From positions 28,510 through 92,509 of the forward strand of contig NZ_JAHXBF010000042.1 in assembly GCF_020103695.1 (NCBI RefSeq): a DNA stretch of 64,000 nucleotides. The letters run 5' to 3'. A model generated the notes under the pieces. It was not told the DNA's origin. It worked only from the letters and a program-made list of their open reading frames with translations, and did no database searches. Each line of letters begins with the position of its first letter. Positions within the stretch are counted from its first letter, which is position 1. This document shows positions 11,302 through 19,472 of this stretch, in pieces. The DNA comes from Hyalangium versicolor. Its GTDB lineage: Bacteria; Myxococcota; Myxococcia; Myxococcales; Myxococcaceae. The position numbers were made by a program, and so were the translations under genes.

Positions 11302-11802
11302 TCAGCCCATCGCACCCTCGAATTCGAGCAGCCACTTCTTGGTGGGCAGTCCACCGCCGAATCCTGTCAGGCTCCCGTTGGAGCCGATCACCCGGTGGCA
11401 CGGCACGATGAGAGGAATGGGGTTCTGCCCGTTCGCGAGTCCCACCGCGCGTACCGCCTTGGGTCGACCGATCTGGTTGGCGACCCGCGCGTAGCTGACC
11501 GTCTGGCCAAAGGGAATCGCGCTCACCGCGCGCCACACCTGATGCTGGAACTCGGTTCCGCTCGCCGCGAGCGTCACGTCCCCGAAGTTCGTCCGGCGGC
11601 CCGCGAAGTACTCCTGCAATGCCGTGCAGGCCTGCTCCAGGTGAACCCGAGCCGACGCAGTGCCCCGAGCCTCTGGCAGCGTCTTTTCATCACAAGCGAA
11701 GAGGATGGTGACGAGCCCTTCCTGATTCGCGGCAAGCCGCAGCTCACCAATCGGAGTCTGCAAACGCGTTGTGACGAGATCATCCGTCATGGGGATCTTC
11801 AT
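11302..11802 (-). CDS. ogt: Methylated-DNA-protein-cysteine S-methyltransferase
   Basis: Suicide repair protein that moves the alkyl group of O6-methylguanine to its own cysteine. The 166-residue protein has the standard C-terminal domain: SAIPFGQTVSYARVA, the helix-turn-helix arginine region AVRAVGLANGQNP, and the active site PLIVPCHRVIGSNG, then GFGGGLPTKKWLL. The ATG at 11802 is preceded by GGAGG at a good distance; an in-frame ATG at 11790 is the alternative. It lies 17 bases after the Ada-like AlkA gene, so both are probably co-transcribed as an alkylation-response unit. Confidence 0.95.
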   Translation of the reverse strand: MKIPMTDDLVTTRLQTPIGELRLAANQEGLVTILFACDEKTLPEARGTASARVHLEQACTALQEYFAGRRTNFGDVTLAASGTEFQHQVWRAVSAIPFGQTVSYARVANQIGRPKAVRAVGLANGQNPIPLIVPCHRVIGSNGSLTGFGGGLPTKKWLLEFEGAMG

Positions 11803-11819
11803 GAATGTACCCTCCGAGT

Positions 11820-13301
11820 TCAGGCCGCCACGCTCGAGACCTGTTCGAGCATCGGCTCCGTCCACAGCAGCAGCGCCGCGTAGCCTCGCCACGGGCGCCA
11901 GGCCTCCGCCATCCGTTCGAGCACCCGCGGCTCGATCGCCACGCCGCCTCCCGCCACCTTGCGCAAACCAAGGTCGGCCGTGGGGAAGGCATCTGGCTCA
12001 CCGAGCGCACGAAGCGCCACATAATGCGCCGTCCACTCGCCAATCCCTGGCAGCGAGACGAGCCGCGCCACGCTGTCCTCCAGGCTCACGCCCGGTTTCA
12101 GCTCACACGCTCCCGAGGCACACGCCGCCGCCAGACTCTTCAGGGCGTGGATGCGCCCCCCGGTCAGCCCCAGCCCGGAGAGGTCCGCCTGGGCCAATTC
12201 CTCCGCTGTCGGGAAGAGATGGGTCAGGCCATCACGCGCGACCACCTGTCTGCCGCACCGCTGCACCAGCCGTCCCGCCAGCGTCGTCGCGCCCTTGACG
12301 GAGACCTGTTGGCCCAACACGGCCCGGACAAACAACTCGAAAGGTTCGAACGTGCCCGGGATGCGCAGTCCTCGCGCTCGCGCGAGTCGAGGCCCGAGGA
12401 TCGGATCGCTCCCCAGAGCCGCGGCGATGGCTGCGGGATCCGCATTGAGATCGAACAACCGGCGCAAGCGCGCCACGATCTGGCGAACCGGCGCCGAACC
12501 CGAGGCGTCGATGCGAACCCTGAGCGAGCGCAGCTCGGGATTGTGTGAAACCTCGAGCGTGCCGGTGGTGCCGCCCAGCCGATAGGTGCGGCGGTAGGTC
12601 CCAGCCTCCACCACCTCGACCCCCGGAATCGCTCGTCCCGCGAGGTAGCCAAGCACCCGCTCCCAATCGAAAGGCGGGCGGTACCCGAGCCGCAGCGAGA
12701 TGGCCGAGGAAGCCCCCGCCTCCGAAGCCTTCGACGGGCGCCGCAAGGTGCTTGGGCTGCGGCCGTAGGCCTTCTGCACGGCATCATTGAACCGGCGCAG
12801 GCTCTGGAAGCCCGAGGCGATGGCGACCTCGCTGAAGGGCAGCACGGTCTCCGTGATGAGCTGCTTCGCCGCCAGCAGCCGGCGACTGCTCGCCACCGCG
12901 TGAGGACTGGCCCCCAGGTGCCGCACGAACACCCGGTGAAGCTGCCGCACGCCTACGCCCAGCCTCGCGGCAAGCTGCTCGACCGAGCCCTCATCGAGCG
13001 CGCCCTCGTCAATCAGCCGCAGCGCCCGCGCCACGCTCGCCTCGGTCCCGGCCCAGGCTGGAGTGTCCGGCGCCGTCTCGGGCCGGCAGCGCAGACAGGA
13101 GCGGTAGCCCAGCTCCTCGGCGGCGGCAGCGCTCGGGACGAAGATGCAGTTCTCCCGCTTGGGCGTCCGAGCGGGACAGATGGGCCGACAGTAGATGCCG
13201 GTGGTCTTCACACAGGTGAAGAAGCGCCCGTCGAACCGAGCATCCCGCCCCGAGAGCGCCCGGTAACAAAGGTCCTGGTCGAGAAGGTCTTGGCTTTCCA
13301 T
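11820..13301 (-). CDS. alkA: Ada-like regulator fused to AlkA (DNA-3-methyladenine glycosylase II)
   Basis: A 493-residue protein in three parts. Residues ~8-80 are the Ada metal-binding domain (FDGRFFTCVKTTGIYCRPIC, then RSCLRCRPE), whose cysteines repair methylphosphotriesters and switch Ada on. Residues ~90-185 are an AraC-type DNA-binding region (LAARLGVGVRQLHRVF, PFSEVAIASGFQSLRRFN). Residues ~200-490 are AlkA: an AlkA N-terminal fold, LGQQVSVKGATTLAGRLV and the helix-hairpin-helix LPGIGEWTAHYVALRAL, followed by the catalytic Asp in FPTADLGL. It should excise 3-methyladenine and related bases and may activate this operon. The alkylguanine transferase part of classical Ada is missing here and is supplied by the adjacent ogt. 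Confidence 0.95.
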   Translation of the reverse strand: MESQDLLDQDLCYRALSGRDARFDGRFFTCVKTTGIYCRPICPARTPKRENCIFVPSAAAAEELGYRSCLRCRPETAPDTPAWAGTEASVARALRLIDEGALDEGSVEQLAARLGVGVRQLHRVFVRHLGASPHAVASSRRLLAAKQLITETVLPFSEVAIASGFQSLRRFNDAVQKAYGRSPSTLRRPSKASEAGASSAISLRLGYRPPFDWERVLGYLAGRAIPGVEVVEAGTYRRTYRLGGTTGTLEVSHNPELRSLRVRIDASGSAPVRQIVARLRRLFDLNADPAAIAAALGSDPILGPRLARARGLRIPGTFEPFELFVRAVLGQQVSVKGATTLAGRLVQRCGRQVVARDGLTHLFPTAEELAQADLSGLGLTGGRIHALKSLAAACASGACELKPGVSLEDSVARLVSLPGIGEWTAHYVALRALGEPDAFPTADLGLRKVAGGGVAIEPRVLERMAEAWRPWRGYAALLLWTEPMLEQVSSVAA

Positions 13302-13370
13302 GCAGTACCGTAGATGGCAGGCCTGAGCCCGGGGCGCTCGCCAGAATCGGACATCACCGCCCGGCCCCGT

Positions 13371-13685
13371 TCAGGACAGGTCCGAGAGCCGCTCGTCGAT
13401 CTCCTCGGCCAGCCCCGGGTGGCCCTGAGCCAGGGCCAGCGCCTTGGCCTGCTCCAGCACCTCACGAGCCTTGTCCGTCTGCCCTGCACCCACATGGGCA
13501 TCCCCCAGCGACACCAGCGCTGCCGCATAGCTGGAATCCAGGCGGACGGCCGCCTCCAGGCTCTTCACCGCCTCGGCGTACTGCTTGCGCTCCAAGTACG
13601 CCTTTCCCAGGGAAAAGTGGGCCATGGGAGCATCAGGGAAGTCGGCCGCCATCTTCTGGAACTGCTCCAACCGGGCATCGCTCAT
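13371..13685 (-). CDS. Small TPR-repeat protein
   Basis: A 104-residue all-helical protein made of two to three tetratricopeptide repeats: APMAHFSLGKAYLERKQYAE, SSYAAALVSLGDAHVGAG, then KAREVLEQAKALALAQGH. TPRs bind peptides or partner proteins; there is no signal peptide or enzyme motif. The ATG at 13685 is preferred because the protein begins at a repeat there; the ATG at 13709 would overlap the divergent proA start. The partner is unknown. Confidence 0.85.
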   Translation of the reverse strand: MSDARLEQFQKMAADFPDAPMAHFSLGKAYLERKQYAEAVKSLEAAVRLDSSYAAALVSLGDAHVGAGQTDKAREVLEQAKALALAQGHPGLAEEIDERLSDLS

Positions 13686-13707
13686 GCGCCTCTGATAGAG
13701 GAGAGCC

Positions 13708-14976
13708 ATGACGGTTGCCAAGGAAGACGTTCGCTCCCTCGCCGAGCAGGCCCGGGCTGCCTCCCGGAAGCTCTCCATCGCCCCCACGCGGCAGAAGGAT
13801 GACGCGCTGCGGAGCATGGCCCGCCACCTGCGCTCGGCCGCTCCCTCCATCCTCGCCGCCAACGCCGAGGACGTCTCGGCCGCCCGCTCGGCCGGCAAGA
13901 ACGCCGCCTTCCTCGACCGGCTCCTCCTGGACGAAAAACGCCTCGAATCCATGGCTCGCGCCGTAGAAGAGGTCGCCGGCCTCGAGGACCCCGTCGGCGA
14001 GGAGACCGAGCACTGGAAGCGCCCCAACGGCCTGCAGGTGCGCAAGGTGCGCCTGCCCCTGGGCGTGGTGCTGATGATCTACGAGTCCCGCCCCAACGTG
14101 ACGAGCGACGCCGCCACCCTGTGCCTCAAGAGCGGCAACGCCGTGCTCCTGCGCGGCGGCAGCGAGTCCGCCCGCTCCAACCAGGCCATCGCCCGGGCGC
14201 TCCAGGCAGGCCTCCAGGAGGCTGGGCTCCCCGAGCACGCCATCCAGGTCGTCCCCGCCGGAGAGCGTGAATCCCTCCTGGAGCTGCTCAAGCTCGAGGG
14301 ACTCATCGACCTGTGCATCCCCCGAGGCGGTGAGGGGCTCATCCGCTTCGTGGCGGAGAACGCCCGCATCCCCGTGGTGAAGCACTACAAGGGCGTCTGC
14401 CACGTCTACGTGCACGAGGCGGCGGACCTGGACATGGCCACCCGCATCACCGTGAACGCCAAGGCCAGCCGCCCGGGCGTCTGCAACGCCGCCGAGTGTC
14501 TCCTGGTGGACCGCGCCGTGGCCGAGCAGTTCCTGCCCACCGTGGCGCGTGCGCTGGCGGACAAGCAGGTGGAGCTGCGCGGCTGCCCCACAACCGTGGC
14601 GGTGCTCTCCCGAGCCGGCGTGCCCGTGAAGCCCGCCGCCGAGGACGACTACGGACGCGAGTTCCTGGACCTCATCCTCGCCATCCGCGTGGTGAAGGAC
14701 CTGGACGCGGCGCTGGCCCACATCTCCCGTTACGGCAGTGAACACACCGAGGCCATCGTCACCGGGGACGAGGAGGCGGCCACCCGCTTCACCCGGGAGG
14801 TGACGGCCAGCGGGGTGCTGTGGAATGCCTCCACCCGCTTCAACGACGGGGGAGAGCTGGGGCTGGGCGCGGAGATTGGAATCTCGACCAGCAGGCTCCA
14901 TGCCTTTGGCCCCATGGGTTTACGAGAGTTGACGAGTCAGAAGTACGTCGTCCACGGGCGCGGTCAGGTGCGCTAG
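13708..14976 (+). CDS. proA: Gamma-glutamyl phosphate reductase
   Basis: Second enzyme of proline synthesis: NADPH-dependent reduction of gamma-glutamyl phosphate to glutamate semialdehyde in the cytoplasm. The 422 residues match the family length. Landmarks are LPLGVVLMIYESRPNVT, AVLLRGGSES (cofactor binding), VIPRG-like CIPRGGEGLI, HYKGVCHVYV, and the catalytic cysteine in ASRPGVCNAAECLLVD, then FNDGGELGLGAEIGIST near the end. GAGGAG precedes the ATG. proB is not in the window. The gene is followed at 15 bases by rsfS. Confidence 0.97.
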   Translation: MTVAKEDVRSLAEQARAASRKLSIAPTRQKDDALRSMARHLRSAAPSILAANAEDVSAARSAGKNAAFLDRLLLDEKRLESMARAVEEVAGLEDPVGEETEHWKRPNGLQVRKVRLPLGVVLMIYESRPNVTSDAATLCLKSGNAVLLRGGSESARSNQAIARALQAGLQEAGLPEHAIQVVPAGERESLLELLKLEGLIDLCIPRGGEGLIRFVAENARIPVVKHYKGVCHVYVHEAADLDMATRITVNAKASRPGVCNAAECLLVDRAVAEQFLPTVARALADKQVELRGCPTTVAVLSRAGVPVKPAAEDDYGREFLDLILAIRVVKDLDAALAHISRYGSEHTEAIVTGDEEAATRFTREVTASGVLWNASTRFNDGGELGLGAEIGISTSRLHAFGPMGLRELTSQKYVVHGRGQVR

Positions 14977-14991
14977 GGTGGCACCCCACAC

Positions 14992-15525
14992 ATGGCACTG
15001 AAGAAGAAGAAGACGAGTTCCCCGAAGGCAAAGAGCGGCGCGAAGAAGGCGCCCGCGGCACGCGGCAAGAAGGCGGCGGCCAAGAAGCAGCCCGCGCGCA
15101 AGCGTCTGGCCCCACCCAAGCAGCGCAAGAAGCTGCTCCCCGCAGCGCCTCCCGAGGCCCCCGCCGGCCCACCCGAGAACCCTCGCGCCAAGGCGCTGGC
15201 GCACAAGATCGCCCAGCTGCTGCTCGACAAGAAGGCGCTGGACGTGATGGTGCTCGACGTGCGCGGCATGGCCTCGTACGCGGACTACATCGTGCTGGCC
15301 TCGGGCGATAGCGATCGCCAGGTGAGCGCCATGGCGGAGAACGTCCACGTGAAGATCAAGGAGGAGGACAGCCTCCACCCCTCTGGCACCGAGGGTAAGG
15401 AGACGGGCCAGTGGGTGCTGCTGGACTACGGCGAGGTGGTGGCGCACCTGTTCCTCAACGACGTGCGCGCCTTCTATGATCTCGAGGGCCTCTGGGCCGA
15501 CGCGCCTCGGGAGAAGCTCTCCTGA
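14992..15525 (+). CDS. rsfS: Ribosomal silencing factor RsfS with basic N-terminal extension
   Basis: RsfS binds ribosomal protein uL14 and keeps the subunits apart when nutrients are low. Residues ~62-175 carry the family core: AHKIAQLLLDKKALDV, MASYADYIVLASG, HPSGTEGKETGQWVLLDYG, and VAHLFLNDVRAFYDLEGLW. Before it stands a ~60-residue tail very rich in Lys, Ala and Pro that RsfS of most bacteria lacks; it looks like a disordered nucleic-acid- or ribosome-binding arm. The TGA overlaps the apparent CTG start of rlmH. Confidence 0.94.
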   Translation: MALKKKKTSSPKAKSGAKKAPAARGKKAAAKKQPARKRLAPPKQRKKLLPAAPPEAPAGPPENPRAKALAHKIAQLLLDKKALDVMVLDVRGMASYADYIVLASGDSDRQVSAMAENVHVKIKEEDSLHPSGTEGKETGQWVLLDYGEVVAHLFLNDVRAFYDLEGLWADAPREKLS

Positions 15526-15986
15526 AGGTCCGCCTCCTCTCGATAGGCAAGGATCGCTCGGGCCTGTTCGAGCCGGGCGTCCAGGAGTACGCCTCTCGGT
15601 TGGCGCACTACACGCGCTTCGAGCTGGTGGAGCTGTCCGAGGCCAGCGGCAAGAAGCTCAAGCCCGGGGACGCCAAGACCGCCGAGGCGCAGGCCATCCT
15701 CGGCCGCCTCAAGCCCCAGGATTGGCTGGTGGCCATGGACGAGCGCGGCAAGCAGTTGGACTCGGTGGAACTCAGCCGCTACGTGGCCAAGGCGCAGACG
15801 GGAGCGAAGGACCTGCTCTTCGTCATCGGCGGCGACGAGGGGCTGGACGAGACGGTGCGCCAGGCCGCGCACCTCACGCTCTCGCTGTCCCGGATGACGC
15901 TGCCGCACCGGATGGCGAGGCTGGTGCTCGTCGAGCAGCTCTACCGGGCCTTCACCCTCCTGAAGGGTGAGCCGTACCACAAGTAA
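15522..15986 (+). CDS. rlmH: 23S rRNA pseudouridine-1915 N3-methyltransferase RlmH, CTG start
   Basis: SPOUT methyltransferase that modifies pseudouridine 1915 in helix 69 of 23S rRNA. The protein is 154 residues from the CTG at 15522, matching the usual ~155. Starting there gives (M)KVRLLSIGKDRSGLFEPG, the expected first strand. Downstream come DWLVAMDERGKQLDS, LLFVIGGDEGLDETV, LSLSRMTLPHRMARLVLVEQLYRA and the end GEPYHK. No ATG, GTG or TTG lies in frame near this point; the first ATG/GTG/TTG start (15600) would delete ~26 conserved residues. CTG overlaps the rsfS stop as CTGA, so re-initiation is likely. Confidence 0.93.
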   Translation: MKVRLLSIGKDRSGLFEPGVQEYASRLAHYTRFELVELSEASGKKLKPGDAKTAEAQAILGRLKPQDWLVAMDERGKQLDSVELSRYVAKAQTGAKDLLFVIGGDEGLDETVRQAAHLTLSLSRMTLPHRMARLVLVEQLYRAFTLLKGEPYHK

Positions 15987-16037
15987 CGCGGAGCGTCGGA
16001 GCGTCAGGGGCCTTTTGGGCGAGGCGTCCGGCCGCCC

Positions 16038-17180
16038 ATGATGACCTCCCCCTCCGCGAATCGTCCGGGTGCTCGAGTTCGAATCATCGCCTCCTCCCAG
16101 TCCTGGATCGAAGGCGAGGCCATCCGCCAGTTGGAAGGCGTGGCTCGATTTCCAGGCATGCGGCTCGCAGTGGGGTTGCCGGATCTCCATCCTGGCAAGG
16201 GAGCACCGGTGGGCGCGGCACTCGCCTCGGAAGGCTTCCTCTATCCCTTCCTCGTCGGCAACGACATCGGCTGTGGGATGGGGCTGTGGGACGTGGACCT
16301 GCCAGTCCGCAAAGCCAAGGCAGAGCGGTGGGCGGCGAGACTGGATCTGGATGGGCCGTGGGAGGGAAACGCTGCGGCCTTCCTCGAGGAGCAGGGGGTG
16401 AAGAGCTCCGGCTTCGAGGAGGCACTGGGGACGGTGGGCGGAGGCAACCACTTCGCGGAGGTACAGCGGGTGGATGAAGTGCACGACGCGGAGACCTTCG
16501 CGTCGCTGAGGCTGAGGGAGGACCGGCTGCTGCTGCTCGTCCACTCCGGCTCACGCGGTCTGGGCGAGGCGACGCTGAGAGCCCATGTCGACCGGCACGG
16601 CGCCGGGGGCCTGGCGGAGGACTCGGGTGAGGCTCGGACGTATCTGACCCGGCACGATCACGCGGTGGCCTGGGGCCGAGCCAACCGGGCGGCGATTGCT
16701 CAACGGATGCTGGACGGCATCGGAGCCAGTGGCCGGCGAGTTCTGGATGTCTGCCACAACAGCGTCATCTCAAAAGAAGTGGAAGGTTGTACCTGCTGGC
16801 TGCATCGAAAGGGCGCGGCGCCATCGGACCAGGGCCCCGTGGTGATCCCCGGCAGTCGCGGCGCGCTGAGCTACCTGGTCCTTCCGATGGGCGATGGTTC
16901 CTCGAATGCGCACAGCCTGGCGCACGGCGCCGGCCGCAAGTGGAACCGCACCACCGCCCGTGAGCGGATGCGCGAGCGATTCAGCGCCGAGTCCCTCACC
17001 CGCACCTCCTTCAAGAGCCACGTCATCTGCGAGGATCGCGATCTCCTCTTCGAAGAGGCACCGCCCGCATACAAGGCCATCGACCGCGTGGTGACGGATC
17101 TGGTGGAGGCGGGGCTCGTCCGGGTCATTGCCACGCTGGCCCCGGTGCTCACGTACAAGAAGCGCGGCTCGCACTCCTAA
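16038..17180 (+). CDS. RtcB-family RNA ligase, RtcB2 / release-factor-H-coupled type
   Basis: RtcB enzymes join RNA 2',3'-cyclic phosphate or 3'-phosphate to 5'-OH ends, using GTP and Mn2+. The 380-residue protein shows VGLPDLHPGKGAPVG, LVGNDIGCGMG (metal site), TVGGGNHFAEVQ, HSGSRGLG, and the guanylylated-His region SLAHGAGRKWNRTTAR. Length and motifs point to the shorter RtcB2 class (TIGR03073), which is normally found beside prfH and repairs cleaved ribosomal RNA. No prfH is adjacent: upstream is rlmH and downstream a convergent lipoprotein gene whose end overlaps by four bases. The start could be either of the two ATGs at 16038 and 16041. Confidence 0.9.
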   Translation: MMTSPSANRPGARVRIIASSQSWIEGEAIRQLEGVARFPGMRLAVGLPDLHPGKGAPVGAALASEGFLYPFLVGNDIGCGMGLWDVDLPVRKAKAERWAARLDLDGPWEGNAAAFLEEQGVKSSGFEEALGTVGGGNHFAEVQRVDEVHDAETFASLRLREDRLLLLVHSGSRGLGEATLRAHVDRHGAGGLAEDSGEARTYLTRHDHAVAWGRANRAAIAQRMLDGIGASGRRVLDVCHNSVISKEVEGCTCWLHRKGAAPSDQGPVVIPGSRGALSYLVLPMGDGSSNAHSLAHGAGRKWNRTTARERMRERFSAESLTRTSFKSHVICEDRDLLFEEAPPAYKAIDRVVTDLVEAGLVRVIATLAPVLTYKKRGSHS

Positions 17181-18139
17181 CGAGCCACGGGCGTGAAGTC
17201 CTCCACCCGCTCGTTGTGGAGGTCGAAGTTCTTCGGATTCGGCTCTCCTTCGGTCTCCTGCAGCACCACGTGCGCGTTCGTCACCGTCCGCTGACGGTGG
17301 GGAATGAGGGTCTCTGGCTCGGCGATGAACTCCAGGGTGCTGTCGATGCTCAGCTTCGTCACCTTCATCTCCGGGATCGCCACGTCCATCAGCCCCATGT
17401 TCGCCTTCATGAAGGACTTCACCCGTTTCAGTAGCTCCTCCATCGACTGATCGAGCGCCTTCGGATCCAGCGAGGACTCCAGAACCAAGCGGACGCAGCG
17501 CTTCTCCGCCGCGCCCTCGGTGCACGGGACACGCTCCTTCAGCGTCACGTGCTCCACGGTGCCAGCGCTGCTCCCGAAGAGCGGCACCGTCGTCTGGCTC
17601 TTGCGCTCGAACGCCTCCCCCGGCTTCAACGCGAGCCCGTTCCATTTCCCCACCAGCGCCGCCCACCGCAACCGCGTGGCCTGCTCCAGCGCATCGCGCA
17701 CCAGCCCAGTGATCTGCTCCTGTTGCTCCTTTGGGAGCCCCTGGCTCTCGGCCTCCCGGGCCATGTCCTGGACGATCTGCTCGACTCCCTCGATGCGCTT
17801 CAACTCCCCCTGGGGGCCCAACACGATGGCGGGCGTCGGCAGTTGCGGCCCCTCCTCGGCAGTGCCCGGTGCCGGCGTCATCTGCTCGGTGATCAGCTTT
17901 CGCTCCTCTCCCTTCCCTTCCAGCCGGAGCTGGTAGCTCAACGTTGACTGCTCCGGAGGCTGCGCGTTCTGCGTCGCAGTGTTGGTGGAGGCCACCTTCA
18001 CCGCGAGCCCCTCGGGCCACGCAAAGCGCAGCTTCACGGCGTCGCCCGACGCCGACCCACTCGCCCCCGAAGAGGTCGCACAGTGGGTGAGCATCCCGGT
18101 GAGCGCCAGGGCGGAGAGAGCACGAAAGAAGCGGAACAT
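17177..18139 (-). CDS. Secreted lipoprotein, DUF6263-like
   Basis: A 320-residue lipoprotein with a short signal peptide and lipobox LTHC at residues ~17-20, followed by a Ser/Gly linker. The body has beta strands (LRFAWPEGLAVKV, LSYQLRLEGKG), a central helical region and repeated TxxxHVTL/TNAHVVL strands, resembling DUF6263 proteins whose role is unknown. It is probably anchored to the outer membrane. It has no operon partner: the left neighbour is the convergent RtcB gene, and to the right is a 347-base gap with a large dyad. Confidence 0.8.
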   Translation of the reverse strand: MFRFFRALSALALTGMLTHCATSSGASGSASGDAVKLRFAWPEGLAVKVASTNTATQNAQPPEQSTLSYQLRLEGKGEERKLITEQMTPAPGTAEEGPQLPTPAIVLGPQGELKRIEGVEQIVQDMAREAESQGLPKEQQEQITGLVRDALEQATRLRWAALVGKWNGLALKPGEAFERKSQTTVPLFGSSAGTVEHVTLKERVPCTEGAAEKRCVRLVLESSLDPKALDQSMEELLKRVKSFMKANMGLMDVAIPEMKVTKLSIDSTLEFIAEPETLIPHRQRTVTNAHVVLQETEGEPNPKNFDLHNERVEDFTPVAR

Positions 18140-18486
18140 GGAGGCTCCAGCCCTGGCGATGGTGGGGGCGTCAGGGGGACGTGCGTTCTAGACCTCGACC
18201 GTGCGCGGGGCAACGCCGCAAACCCGCAGTTCTCCCCAAGAGCCCACGCCGGGCGAAGCCCCGCCCAACCGGTATGCTTGTCATACCAGTTGGGCACCAG
18301 GCACCGCCCAGGGTGGAGCATCGCAACGCTGTGGCAGATTCCAACGTCCGCAACGGCCTGCTCCCGGGAACCCGCCCCTCTTCTCCACGGTTTGGCCACC
18401 TCTCCCTGTCCTTCTGGCCCTGGCACGCCTCCTGCTCTCTGGAGCCAGAGCAGGCTCTGCTCCCACGGAAACGAGAGGGAACCGCC
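18140..18486. other. Regulatory gap between divergent genes
   Basis: No gene is supported. The stretch separates the leftward lipoprotein gene from a small rightward membrane gene and holds a 29-bp dyad at 18265-18293. No clear -35/-10 pair could be assigned. Confidence 0.5.
18265..18293. promoter_or_regulatory. 29-bp dyad, operator-like
   Basis: Reads CCAAC-C-GGTATG-CTTGT-CATACC-A-GTTGG: 11 of 12 positions pair across a 5-base centre. The inner TATG...CATA core resembles GntR/FadR-type operators. There is no T-run after it, and it lies upstream of both flanking genes, so an operator is more likely than a terminator. No GntR gene is in the window. Confidence 0.55.
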
Positions 18487-18741
18487 ATGACGCTGGCGCA
18501 AAGACTCACACTGCTCGTGCTGATGTTCCTGGTCCAATCGGGCCTGTTCGGCTCCTTCGCCTGGAGGTTCACGCAAGCCGCCGCCGCTTCCCCTTCCCAG
18601 CTCGCCCCAGGCGAAGGGCCGCGGGAGGCTCCGAAACCCATGTTCGGGCATTCCCCGAATGCATGGGCCAGAGCCCCCGCTGAGACGCACGCGGCTCAGC
18701 CGCCGAAGGCCTCGGCGAAGAAGTCGCTCATCGCCTTGTAG
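18487..18741 (+). CDS. Small membrane-anchored or secreted protein
   Basis: An 84-residue reading frame starting ATG after GAGAGGGAACCGCC. Residues ~5-28 form one hydrophobic segment (LTLLVLMFLVQSGLFGSF), an uncleaved anchor or signal peptide, followed by an Ala/Pro-rich tail without known motifs. Its end overlaps the convergent dienelactone hydrolase gene by 46 bases, which is a reason for doubt. I do not recognise a family. Confidence 0.45.
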   Translation: MTLAQRLTLLVLMFLVQSGLFGSFAWRFTQAAAASPSQLAPGEGPREAPKPMFGHSPNAWARAPAETHAAQPPKASAKKSLIAL

Positions 18742-19472
18742 GCCCGCTTCGCCACCTTCGGGTTGTACTGCGCCTGGCCGGGCTGGTTGGCATCCACGTC
18801 GGTGAAGCTGTGCACCGCGTTGCCGTACACCACCAACTGCCAGTCCGCCTTCGCCTTGCGCATCTCCTCCTGGAAGCCCGCCACCTCCGCGGGGGACTCG
18901 TACGGATCATCCGCCCCGTGCAGCGCGAGCACCTTCGCGGTGATGCCCTTGCCCTCCGCAGGAGTGGGCGCATCCAGCCCGCCGTGGAAGGAGACCACCC
19001 CCGCCACCTCCGCGCCGCTGCGCGCCAGCTCCAGCACGCTGGTGCCACCGAAGCAGAACCCGATGGCGCCCACCTTCTTCGCATCCAACCCCACCGCCTT
19101 GCCCTCGGAGCGCAGCAACTCCAGCGCCTTGTTCACCCGCGTCCGCATGAGCTTCCGGTCTCCCTTCACCGCGCCGGCCGCCTTGCCCGCGTCCTCAGGG
19201 CCCTTGGGCCGCACCGCCTCGCCGTACATGTCCGCGACGAAGACGATGTAGTCCTTGCCCGCGACCTCCACCGCCTGCTTCAGGTTCGCCGCGTTGATGC
19301 CCAACCAGTTGGGCACCAGCACCAGGCCCGGACGAGGCGTCTTCACCGAATCCTCGTAGATGAGCACGCCTTCGAACTTCGTGCCGCCCACCTCGTACTT
19401 CACTGGCTTCTGCACGGGCTTCGCTGCCGCTGCTACGGATAACAAACCCACCAACACCGCCAGGGTTCTCAT
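18696..19472 (-). CDS. Exported dienelactone hydrolase family protein
   Basis: A 258-residue alpha/beta hydrolase. A signal peptide (MRTLAVLVGLLSVAAAAKP) indicates export. The family signature is complete: nucleophile elbow GFCFGG with Cys, LHGADDPYES with the catalytic Asp, and NAVHSFTDVDA with the catalytic His. Earlier LVPNWLGIN and VADMYGEAVRPKGPE are also typical. Dienelactone hydrolases open lactone rings, and the broader family cleaves various esters, so the natural substrate cannot be named. It is a single gene. Confidence 0.9.
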   Translation of the reverse strand: MRTLAVLVGLLSVAAAAKPVQKPVKYEVGGTKFEGVLIYEDSVKTPRPGLVLVPNWLGINAANLKQAVEVAGKDYIVFVADMYGEAVRPKGPEDAGKAAGAVKGDRKLMRTRVNKALELLRSEGKAVGLDAKKVGAIGFCFGGTSVLELARSGAEVAGVVSFHGGLDAPTPAEGKGITAKVLALHGADDPYESPAEVAGFQEEMRKAKADWQLVVYGNAVHSFTDVDANQPGQAQYNPKVAKRAYKAMSDFFAEAFGG

